Positions 1 to 10,606 of a stretch of DNA of 64,000 bases are shown one piece after another (positions within the stretch are counted from its first letter, which is position 1; every line of letters begins with the position of its first letter). Below the pieces are notes generated by a model. The model had not been told where the DNA came from and did no database searches. It was given only the letters and a program-made list of their open reading frames with translations. The position numbers were made by a program, and so were the translations under genes. The stretch lies in the NCBI GenBank assembly GCA_022419385.1, contig JAJUBI010000004.1:4259286-4323285 (forward strand), in the 5' to 3' direction. Source of the DNA: Paraconiothyrium sp. Pb-2020. Lineage: Eukaryota; Ascomycota; Dothideomycetes; Pleosporales; Didymosphaeriaceae.

Positions 1-1467
1 TTGCGACGCTTCCGGAAGGATGGCCGTACATTGGATGGGACCAGGGACCTAGAGAACGTGCCGGTCCAGAGGACTGATGGTACTCGAAGTGTGAGCTGTC
101 GTGCATATGTTTGCCTCAGGAATGGCTTTCTACGCCTCTCGGATTCTCGCGATCGAATCAGAGCCTATACCAGTACCGAGACCACGAGCATCACACGCGT
201 TTCGTACCACATTTGACGAAATGGCGTAGTCCGTTCCACTGCGCCCCACGCCCCCGCAGATACGCGAAGGACGACATGGTTCGATTATTGAAATCGCACG
301 TATATGCAGACATCGAGCTTGCACTGCATCGGTAAGAATTCCCCAGCTTCGCTATTCGCCAATTCCTTAGAGCAAGTGGGGAAGCATGCAGGTTCAGTAT
401 GAATGTCGGCGGGAAAATGCTTGAATGGTCTCATAACCCTCGCAATCAAAGAAGAGACATTCTCCGGAAACGGCAGTACACCATCGATCGTATATGTACC
501 TTATCATTAGCGACCAGGAGTACTACCAGTCAAGATCTCTTATAGGTGGGATGCGTGCAAAGAGACCGCGAGGCTGCAGAATTGATGTGGCAGATCTTTG
601 TGTCTGGATGCACAAGGCTGAGGCACACCCATGCTTAATCTATCTGTCCCAAGCCCGGGAAATGATATCCGCTGTTCATAGAATGGACGCAAGAACACCG
701 CCTGCAATCCTATCTTAGTGGGTGAGATTAGTTAAGGTCACAAGACATGATGTTGACCTTGCAGAGCCGCATGTCTTGGCAAGGAATGTTGCCGAGAAGG
801 CTAACATCACACGGCGTCACATGGGCGCTGGGGTAAGAGTTTACCGGGGCTATTCCTTACCCAATCGAAGCATCACCGTCTCAGCCGCATAACCCACATT
901 CGGTCCCGTCCCCGCGTGACAACAAGTTTTGCATATGTCTCTGTTGTTAGGCCTACTCCTTCGCCTTGCTTTACGTTCCTAAGGCATTAATGTCATTGGA
1001 CACACAGAGCCGCATGGACGACTCAAAAACCATAATGGCCGTTTCCGGACACAGCCCCTTGCTTTACATCGCAGCCTTGTGTAACTTGCCCCGGTTCCCT
1101 AAAGACGGCAGAGACTGTTTAGCATTGTCCGACCCGAAACCTTTGTAACGATATACAGCCTAGTGTTTTCTCGTCCCTCCTAGAGACCGACAGAGCCGCA
1201 TGCCTTTGAGCATTAAGTAGTCCCCCCATGTTTGTCTCTAGCCGACCTCACCAGCAATCAGTCAGCCTTACCCCTCATCCACCAATCATTATGCTCCAGC
1301 TTTGCCTTGCTTATGCTTTGTTCTATTCGTCAAAAGCCAATTACCATAGCATCTTCTCGCTGACGTTAGGAGGCTCCTTCTCTTTTTGAGCTGCTTACTA
1401 CTATACTGCAGCTCCCCCTCACAATCTTCCATGATCACACCTTACTACCAGCTTCAACTCCGAATTC
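1..1467. other. Gene-free stretch left of the F-box gene
   Basis: Only short unrelated ORFs (up to about 74 codons) are present and none resembles a known protein. The one regular element is a 12-base word, CAGAGCCGCATG, found three times (762-773, 1005-1016, 1191-1202). The last few hundred bases before 1468 are pyrimidine-rich, as is usual upstream of fungal genes, and probably hold the promoter and 5' UTR of the F-box gene. Confidence 0.5.
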
Positions 1468-3357
1468 ATGCGGGTCACGTTGGACCGGCTCCCTTTCGAC
1501 GTGCTTTTCTACGTCACGTCCCATCTAGGATTCGATGATATTGTCAGGCTCGCACACACTTGCCGGCAGTTTCGAACGTTACTTCAAGAGAATGGCGTTT
1601 GCAGAAAGGCAATTGAGGTAAACCAACAATGACGAAATTCCGACCGAAAGCAATCTGATATGGTGCAGGCTGAATTCCGCTATACGAAAGAAGCACTTTT
1701 GGCCCAAGAACAGTACATTTCCTATTGCGATGCATTTAGCCATATACAAGACAGAAGAGATGCTTTCTCTAACGCACACCCTTTTTCAGCTCGCATCCTC
1801 GGGAAAGCCAACGACTTCCGTTACCGAAAAGGCATGTTATGCATACTTGAAGGCAACACCATTCGTGTGTCCGATGCCCACATGCAGGAAGAGGAAGTCA
1901 CAATTGACCTCTCGGCTATTGAGCATTCTCTTACGGAGTCTTTTTCATCTTCAAGCGATACGAAGCTCTCTTTGTTGTATTACGGCCATAATATTGTTAC
2001 TATTCATCTGGAAGGTAGGGGTCGACAGGACAGCGGCCACATACTTGCAATTAACACCAAGCCGGGGTTCCCCCCATCGGAAAGATTGGTCAAAAAGGTA
2101 CCACTCGAAGCTAATCATAAGCTATTTGCACGCCATACGTCGCAATATCTCTATTACGGAACTTACACCTCTGTTGGGTCACAGGGTCACTACGAGTGGG
2201 AGATCCAGGGCGTCTCTTTCGACAGAAATAGCCCCTTGCCATGTACTCCACTTCAGCTACACGGATTCTTTGGGACAGACATTGGCTCGACTATAGCTCT
2301 CGACATCCATGAAGGTTACTTCTACGCAGTGTCTAATCAGACATCCTTTGAAGTAGAGGAGATCGATTGGACATCTTTCTATCATTGCATGCGCTTTCCA
2401 GTCGACAATCCTAATTCCGACTTCTTGGAATCGAATAAGAAGTTATGGCGGCGTCAACATGATGAAGGCGTCATCCACGATTCTTGGACAGACCTGAGCC
2501 TGCAGATCGATGAGAGCACGAACAATCTCATGATAATCGAGGCTCGACGTGAATATCAAAAGAGCTTAAGTCGACAGGTACGCACCTATTATATCTCCGA
2601 GTTCATCTCAGGTTTCGATTCTCCTGCTAGTTCGACTAGAGGATCACCATTACTTGAAGCATCAACCGGACCTGAACTACCTTGGGGTGATGCCTATATT
2701 CAAACTCTAGACTCAACCAACAACCCAAATTACGCGCCTCCGGAGCTACGATACAATTGGAGCTTCCACCCTGAGGTACCTCGCAAAAGCAACCCGGGGC
2801 GATCGTTCATACTCGCCAGAACCAAGGTCCGAGCCTACAACTACTCCTGCGCGTCATTCCTGGACATGGTCGAAGATGATCGTTGCTGCAGTGATCCTTC
2901 TGCGTCCTGCCTAAGGCTGCGTATTGGAAGTCGCCGTGTTGCGCCTCTAGATTGGAAGGAGCTCGAAGAGCACGCACCTCAGCTGCTCACTCTACCCGCC
3001 GGCCCCAACGACGTGGCCTATCGCCATTCAGCAACCCAAATGTGGCCGCCGCCAGCCTCGAGATGCCCTTGTTCCAAGAGGTTGCATCGCATCGTCAACC
3101 CACCCCTACCTGGAGGCGCAGCGTACAACCGCTCCATCACGAGCGCCCTAGATGAACGCAGCCTTGTCTACATGATTCGACCAGGGCGATCGTATAGCCC
3201 CAGCGATGACAACGCATCGGGCATCATCGTGATGGTTAGCTTCAGCCGAGGGCCATTGCCGCCCAAGGATATGCCACAAGAGCTTGGAGGAAATATACAA
3301 AGCGAGTCTGAGTGGCATTGGGTACCAGGGGCTTGCAGAAGCGGCAACTGTCAGTAA
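1468..3357 (+). CDS. F-box domain protein (612 aa, one intron)
   Basis: The protein starts at ATG 1468. Exon 1 is 1468-1617 and exon 2 is 1669-3357, with a 51-bp intron (GTAAAC...TGCAG) that keeps phase 0. Residues 1-45 form an F-box: LDRLPFDVLFYV, then a hydrophobic helix and LAHTCRQFR. F-box proteins bind Skp1 and bring substrates to SCF ubiquitin ligases. The remaining ~560 residues carry no motif I recognise (no WD40, LRR or Kelch repeats visible), so the substrate is unknown. Such long F-box proteins with a featureless C-terminus form large families in filamentous ascomycetes. The F-box call is firm; a role in degradation is inferred from the family. Confidence 0.8.
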
Positions 3358-6300
3358 GCTCTACACGAGAGGGCTGGGCGATGCTACACTGAGCAGAGCC
3401 TCAAAAGAAGGCAGACAACGGTTCGCAAACCAATATACCAAGCTTCAATACCGCCTTGTGGATAATGCTGGCTGGGTGCAGGGGCTACGGAAACCGGTGA
3501 GCCCCCGCTAGTTCGCGAAAAGGGACCAGAGCCAGCACCTCGGTTCGGATACGTTCGTGCCTAAACTTCCAATACTCTTCGGTCGGAAATGAGCGCCTTC
3601 ACGGGGTACATACACGCGATGCCCTCTCGCTCTCTTGACGGCTGCTCCATGACGTGGTCAATTTGCCATGCAGAACACCCCTGCCACTGGCTCGAGATGG
3701 GATGGCATCAGCAGCAACTCGGCCGCTCATGGATGGAGACCGAGCAAGACCCTCATATAGAAAGGTGATTTATGTACCCAAGTGACAATATGCGGTCTGA
3801 CACACATACTGCGGCTTTGTACCAAAGCCGACATATGGTTCCGAGGACGGAAATCGAAGCTGGAAGAATGGTCTTCGTATGATGAGGCGATGTTTGACTC
3901 TGTTCTCGCCGACGATGATTGGGTGCCCGGACTGGGTGTCCGTCCGGCCAATCTCGTGCTCCGAAGGGGTTCGAAACAAGTTACTTATCAAGTGATATCT
4001 TCTTCAGCGCTTTTACATCTCTCGGCATTGGCTAGTATATTTCGAGCAAGTTTTGTAATCTTTCATATTCATAATTTTCTTAGAACGCTAGCTAGCTGCT
4101 TCTACGAGTTATCCTTAATTTCACACCATGTTCCGTGCGCAATTGATGGGACAGCATCCGCATGAGACTATTTGCGGCGCCCTTTAGCATCGAATCGCTA
4201 CACCTACTTTGATCCAACGAATGGAAGCGCTTCTTTTATGATCCTGCCCCAAGCTCAACTGATCCGCTCTGTACACCCTCCATGCGCCTGGCCGGATGCT
4301 AGCCGGCAGCAAGTCCTCACACAATGCATGCACACTGTCCGTCCAATCTCCAGTCCTCCACCAACGCACAAACATCACATCTCTCTGCATACATCAAGGG
4401 TTCCCCATGGCCAACCATGATCTGGGGCATCCAATCTACCCCTCCGTACCACCTGCATCGGTACACAGCTTATTGGACTCACTGGACGATATCAATCTCA
4501 GAGTATGGCTAAAGGCTGAACTGTGCACATGGCCCTGTATACTACTGCATGCGTGGGGTCCTACGGCATGCACGTGTGCTGCGATCGGCATACCATGCAC
4601 CCCTATCGCGCTCATTCTTACGAAAGCAAAGAGGTCCCTCATGCCCACGCGCACGCATACTCCCCGCTCCGTGTCTAGTCTTCCAACGCAGACGCACTAT
4701 GCATTTCTGCGCTCACCACAAATGCCCCCCAAGCCAGCATGCTTTAGTCCAAATTCGTGCACTGATGGTGCCACATGGCTCCACACGTTGACCGGACGAG
4801 ATCGAAGCGAAACTATGGCTATTGCCTAAGCCACGGCATTCCGATCTACACCACTTCACGCATATAAATTATGAAAGTCATGTGTCTCCCCATCAGCATC
4901 GTTGCATGCACCTCCCTCACACAGGGCCTTACGGAAGCAGACCAGCTGCTTGGTCATCCCTAGATGTCCCAAAGCACTCCACTATACATACACTATCCCA
5001 ATGATGCTCCAAGACAGTGAAAGAGCCGAACATAAGCACATATCCTCAATACTTCCTGTTCCCCACGGGCCCTCTGCACCAAGCTTTACTATATGCTCCC
5101 GATGCGACCATCCGTCCCCCAGAACCATCAATCAATACATGCCCACTGCAGCATCAATACTATTTCCCTCTGCTCCCAAGCGCATGCAACATCCCCAGCA
5201 GCACTCCCCTGCATATATCCCTCATGTATTTGCACATGTCACCCCTCGTCTCCGCACGTGCCTGCCATCCCTCTCTTCAAACCTCGAGAGCGGCAAAGTC
5301 AATTACACCCCGATGCAAGGCTGCCACTGAGGGTCGTTGAGATAAAAAGTTTCCTCATCCGGCGATTTCACAGTCGACGACGGTGGATGACACGTGAAGC
5401 TGGGCACGCGGGCGTCACATGCACACGGACGGTCTACGAATGGTTGTGGTAACATATGAGAATTGAGCAGAGTGCATAGCAAACTTGCTTCTTCGAGGCT
5501 CCAGACTGTTGAAAACTGCGTTACCCGCGGCACGCGTGTTTCATGGACTTAGTTCGTGGGGAGACGGTGGAGTGAGACCAGGGCGTTGGGAAACACTGGA
5601 CTGAGATCAGGGCGGTGAACATGTGGGCGCGGTAAGGTACGTGAGTGGATAGCTGGTCGTCAGCGACGAGGATTTCAGCGTGGGGTTTAGCTAGGATTCA
5701 TGTTTGCTTGTTTCTTGCAACGCCCTTGGAGGATTACAGGCGGGCCGAAGCGAGGCAGATGGACATAGGCGTGGGGAGGAGCATAGCACATGACAGCGTG
5801 ATGCATGGTGCGTGCGGACGCGTTCTCTCTCTAATCGCCTTTCGATGGCTTATACTGCTTGCTATATCCATACATGACGCTCCTCTTCTCGAGCCTTTGC
5901 CCTAGGGGTACTGTTCCTCCGATTGTCGATGAGAAAAGAAAAAGGTAAATCCATGATCCATTATAGGTCTCGCAAAGCGCTGTTGACCATGTTTGAACGC
6001 CGACGCTATGAAATGCCAGAAAGAGGGTCGCTGTCCATGCGGCAGCTGGTGGAAAAAGGGGCTAGCAAAAGTATGTACAGCGAAGTTTGAAGTGGAGTGA
6101 TTGTCATGGCGAGAAAAGTCCCAAAAGCGGGGCATGATTTCGGTCGTAGGTGGCCAAAGTGTCTGTCGACTGCTCACGCGCAACCGAATCGTTTTCGCAA
6201 AGGCGTCGGAAATAATGAGGCTTCTAACGTGGTGGCCAGATCGGACCCACAAGTTCAATGTGTGAAGGCCGAGTTTTGCCCGCCCATGGTCTTTTGCATC

Positions 6301-6363
6301 AATGCCGCAAAAAGCCGTTTGAGGGATGCCAGCCTTTGTGTCGAAAGTGTTTTGTGCCGTGGT
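3358..6363. other. Gene-poor 3-kb region with strong strand skew
   Basis: No convincing gene is seen. One ORF on the plus strand, 3782-4165 (127 codons), has a plausible coding-like start (acidic and aromatic residues, then a hydrophobic tail) but matches nothing I know and has no clear start context. From about 4170 to 5330 the plus strand is rich in C and A and very poor in G. From about 5340 to 5900 it becomes G-rich. ORFs in the C-rich part (for example 4296-4829) look like by-products of composition: Ser/Pro/His/Thr-rich, without domains. Confidence 0.45.
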
Positions 6364-6777
6364 TTACAGCTCCATGCTGTCGAGGTCGCGCATAACAACG
6401 GCCATCTGTGCCCGCTTTGCAGCCTCAGCCAAAAGCGCAGCTTGATTGAGGAAATTCTGTGTCTCTGCTGCCGTTTGGCCAGCGCCACCTCTATTCGGCT
6501 GGTACTCGAAGCTACGATAGCGTTGCATGGGCGGCATCTCTGCCTGGCCCTGCTGCGACTGGGGCTGGCCGTTGAGCGAGCCGAAGAAGTTTTGCGGAGG
6601 CTGAGGGCTCGTAGGCGAGTTGAGAGGCGCTGCTGATGCTGGCGACGGGGCGGCAAGGTTGGCGCTGCTGCTATAGCTTTGGAAGGCCGACGAGTTCTGG
6701 GAAGTGTTTGCGGAGGATTGGAGGGGCGCGTAGGCGGGTCGTGGCGGCGGGGTTGGGCGGGGTGCAGTCGACGACAT
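6364..6777 (-). CDS. Small conserved-looking fungal protein, function unknown (137 aa)
   Basis: Single-exon ORF starting at the ATG at 6777. The first ~80 residues are low complexity, rich in Pro, Ser, Ala and Gln and probably disordered. The last ~35 residues, starting near ETQNFLNQAALLAEAAKRAQ, look like an amphipathic helix and end in a Met/Asp/Leu-rich tail. That ordered C-terminus after a disordered head, together with the isolated position next to a housekeeping gene, suggests a real gene. I do not recognise the family. It is divergent from KTI12, which starts 588 bp away. Confidence 0.6.
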   Translation of the reverse strand: MSSTAPRPTPPPRPAYAPLQSSANTSQNSSAFQSYSSSANLAAPSPASAAPLNSPTSPQPPQNFFGSLNGQPQSQQGQAEMPPMQRYRSFEYQPNRGGAGQTAAETQNFLNQAALLAEAAKRAQMAVVMRDLDSMEL

Positions 6778-7364
6778 TGTGTGCGAGTGTTGTGATGTGT
6801 TGTGAGGAGGGAAAGAAGCGGTAGAGCGAGAGGGCGGCGTCGATGAATGCCTTGTACGTGTGCGTGTTCTTTGTCTCCAGTAACTGTACTTTGTTCGGAA
6901 GGTAGTTATCGCGGGCGGCTATGTACTGATACAAGCGAGCCTCGATGGGTATGGAGAAAGCGGTAGCGAGCGATCTCGTAGATTGCCAATTAACTAGTCG
7001 GACGGCGCAATAGAGAGCGGGCTGATCGTGCAATATGTGGTAGGACAGATGGCCAGACAAGAGTGGAGGAGGGGAGAGTAAAGGCACGGGGTAGATAGAC
7101 GGGCATATCTTGTACCGAGGCTGGCCCAGCGCATGAATTATTGCTCGCGCCCACCGAGCGCTACCTGCCCGGAAATTTCGTCACTGCACCGCTCCACAGA
7201 CACCGGACACCCTATCACGCCCCAGGATACGGTTCAGAACGGGCAATTATCTTCCGGGAGTCTTTCCGACTGCGGCGTCGTCTCGAGGCGGTAGCAACCC
7301 AACCCAGCCTAAAATAATCCGACACAAAAAAATATCAGTGAGAGACCTCACACACCGCGCAAAT

Positions 7365-8400
7365 ATGCCCGTGAGTCCCGCATACGCTCACCCAGACATG
7401 GTACACTGATACCTGCACAGCTTCTGGTCATCTCGGGATATCCCTCTGCGGGCAAGACCACGCGCGCCCGCCAGCTAAAGGATTTCTTCGAGTCCAAGAT
7501 CGCCAGCGAGAGCGCCGATGCCCGGTCCAGCAAGCTCAAGGTCCACCTCATCAACGATCAGTCTCTTGGCTTGTCCCGTGGGGTATATCACACGGCTAAG
7601 GCTGAAAAGGATGCCCGCGCAGAAGAGTACTCTGCCGTAAAGCGAGTACTCTCCCGTGACAACATCGTCATCGCTGATGGCCTAAACTACATCAAAGGTT
7701 TTCGCTATCAACTTAATTGTGAGGCGAAGGCCGTTCAGACTACCAGCTGCGTGGTCAGTCATCCCTGTCGATTTGTTAGTGACATTGCTAAAAGTCCAAG
7801 AGGTGCACGTAGGGTTGACGCCAGAAAAATGTCGTGAAATCAACAAAAAGCTTTTAGCAGACAAAGAGCAAGACGGAGGGTATGAAGAGGAAGACTTCGA
7901 AAACTTGATATTCAGATATGAGGAACCCAACGGTATGGCGAGGTGGGACAGCCCGCTATTCACCGTGGTCGAAGAAGATGCGACACCCCCTTTTGAACAG
8001 ATATGGGACGCTCTTGTCGGCAGCGACGGTAAAGCGAAAGTCGTACGACCAAACCAGGCAACTGTGCTGGTATGTCTATCTTTTTCATGCCGGTTTCTCT
8101 CGTTGATCCCTCTAGAAACCAGCCACGGAGCAAAATTACCTATACGAACTCGACAAAACTACCTCGGATATTCTGGCCCAAATCATGATTTACCAAAAAG
8201 ATCATCCAGGCGAGGGCGGCGGTGAAGTTACTGTCCAAGATGTCGAAAAGCCCATCGAACTGCCCGCCAACCCAATGACGCTTCCTCAACTACAGCGCAT
8301 TCGTCGTCAATTTATCACCTTGAACCGCCAGCACAATTTCTCCAAATCGAGGATAAAAGAGATCTTCGTCAACCACCTGAACGACCAGTTCTTGCGGTGA
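7365..8400 (+). CDS. KTI12: KTI12, Elongator-associated P-loop protein (296 aa, four exons)
   Basis: Exons are 7365-7370, 7421-7753, 7803-8069 and 8116-8400. The first exon codes only Met-Pro, and all junctions are GT-AG and in phase. The protein begins with a Walker A loop, GYPSAGKTTR at residues 8-17, and continues with the family signature DGLNYIKGFRYQL and then TPEKCREIN. The C-terminal part (LRRIR-like helix and the KSRIKEIF region) also matches the family, as does the length near 300. Kti12 binds Elongator, is needed for wobble-uridine modification of tRNAs, and is related to the PSTK kinase family. The family assignment is certain; the cellular role is taken from yeast. Confidence 0.93.
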
Positions 8401-10606
8401 ACTAGCAGGTTCCAGAGTGCAGAGTCGCAGGGTTGCTCTTGCTCACTGCACGCTACGGATCTCGCGATACCTTCCTCAGTGTTGGCTTGACGTTGGACCG
8501 AGCCGCATACGCCAATTCTGCGCCTTCCATCTTGCCGAACCAGGGGAATCTACCGAGTGATGGATAACAAGACGGTGCTCGTCGGATTGACACTTCGACG
8601 GATACTGAAGGCATTCACACGAGCCGTTCTATGTTGTTGCTATTCTCATCCTTACCGCCGAGAATGGCATTCCGATTTCCTCCGATAACACCTTGCGCTC
8701 TCATTCTGTGCTAGTGCAGAGATGTCGGATAGCGCATCTAGCGTCTAGCGCGTCATGGATCATGGATGAGAGTGCAAAGACGGTCTCACATCGAACAATG
8801 GTGGTCTGATTTCTCGCGTGCCGCCTCAGCCCTTCGAACCCTATCAACTCCCGAAGAAATGGCTACCGTGGAACAAAGCCAACATTCTGAAAATAAACGC
8901 TCTAGGTATTTGCGGGGACCCCAGATCCACGTTCCACGTGCTGTACTCCACAGAACAAACTTGGAGGGGCACGGATCATGGTGTTGAGGGGTACATCTGA
9001 CCTCACGGTCTCGATACAACCAAGAATTTCGACTCTAAACATAACGACAGGCATTAACAATGTCCCCAACTAAATGATTGTGTTCTCACTCAAGTTCCAC
9101 ATCTTGGCATTCCGTCATCCTTTTTTCTAACGCTATCTCTAGCTCGAGCACCTTTTCGGTGTCCCTGGTTCATCGTCCTCATAAAACACCAACAACAATC
9201 CTGCGTCCTCCACGCATCCCTCCATCTACCCGTCATGCACGATTATCCCGCCCTCGCTAACCCTTCACTCCTCTATCCCCTTTCACCCCCGCCTTCCCAA
9301 ACCCACCGTCTCACCCCAGCGCTTGCGCACACGACTCACGCACTAGCAACGCTAAGCCCCGCGAAAAAAGCAATGGGGCAAAGGACCCACGTGTAAGCCC
9401 GCCCATCCCGCTACGCTTTCGCCCCAAAAGCCGGTGCAATTCGGCGAAACAATCGGATCTGGACCCACGCCACAGATGCAATGGGCCTGCTTCTAGCAGT
9501 GAGTTCCGAGCGTGCTCCGGGCGTCCGTGGAGCGCTGCATTGCATTCGTGGACGGCGACGGCACCCCAGATCCTCCAGCAAGGCCATACTTCGGTCGCTT
9601 TCCAAAGGAGCTTCGTGTCGTTATCGCGGGGCTCGAGTCGAAGAGAGATTCGACCGATAGCCTAGGTTCAGACAGCGTGGTGCCGCCGTCGCGGGGCCGC
9701 AGACATGGCTGTCGGCCATCTGCCTTCGATAATGGAAGGAGCGGCTGCAGGTGCGTCGAGCGGGGGAAGTCTGCAGTCAGTCCTCCCGTTAGCACTGCAA
9801 AGATAGCGACCGCAGCACCGCCTGGGGGATACACGTACCGCGCTGCTTGGCTGCACCGCGCGAGCGCCTTGTTCGCTCTGGACACTAGCCCGTGGTGATC
9901 GGTGACCACGTCGAACGGCCTGAACCTCTCCTGGCGCGCATGCGGAGCCTGCGGCGGAGCCATCGTGATCGATGTCGTCATGTTTGCACAGCGACACACC
10001 AGAATGCGTCGTCGATCTGGGGTACGCTTTCACTGAGCTGCGCGGGGTCGGTGCCGTTATATCGTATTGCGCGCAGGAGTTTGTTGGGCGGTGGCGAGCG
10101 GTCGAGAGCGGGCCGGGTGTCAGCACTGCCACTGCCACGCTCACTGTTGGGAGACTTGGATAGGCTAGATGGGCGTCTGGATCGTTCGAGGGGTGTTACA
10201 AATGCGAATTGTCTCGGGAGACTGTCGGTACCTTGGGACGGTTTTACATTCTGAGTGTATTGACGATTGTATCTACATAGCAGGAAGAACGGTACTGCGT
10301 GAATGAAGCGGAATGATGTTGTAAAGACAGTATTAGTCGGCGCGTAGTGCGTAACCTGAAGAAAAGTCTCGAGAACAGCACCAAGCTTGAAACACCATCA
10401 GCAACAATAGATAGATCAACTGTGAAGCAGAATTCAAGGCTCGCGCACGTAACATGTGTGCGCGGTGCAGGTATCTCAAGAAGCGAAGCAAGGAAAACCC
10501 GAAGCCCAGTCCCGTCCATCCGTGATCATGACAAAGAAAACAAAACCGATATCTACGACTCATCATGAATGATCCCTTTTCCCACCCATCTCAGAGTAAA
10601 AGAGAA
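8401..10606. other. Intergenic region between KTI12 and facB
   Basis: Downstream of both genes, so mostly 3' flanks. A minus-strand ORF at 9493-9999 (168 codons) contains a short Ala/Val-rich segment and an overlapping ORF in another frame (9668-10144). Both lie in GC-rich DNA where long chance ORFs are common, and neither has a recognisable domain. A tiny hypothetical gene cannot be excluded. I see no repeat or RNA gene here. Confidence 0.4.

Noticed and set aside
1730..2296. 188-codon ORF inside the F-box gene
   Set aside because: Out-of-frame shadow of the F-box coding sequence; no domain.
4296..5452. Several overlapping ORFs of 80-180 codons in the C-rich region
   Set aside because: They occur in all three plus frames with the same low-complexity Ser/Pro/His/Thr content, as expected from scarcity of G-containing and stop codons rather than from selection for protein.
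9493..10144. Minus-strand ORFs of 158-168 codons between KTI12 and facB
   Set aside because: Two mutually overlapping frames in GC-rich DNA, no domains and no splice partners; cannot be told from chance.
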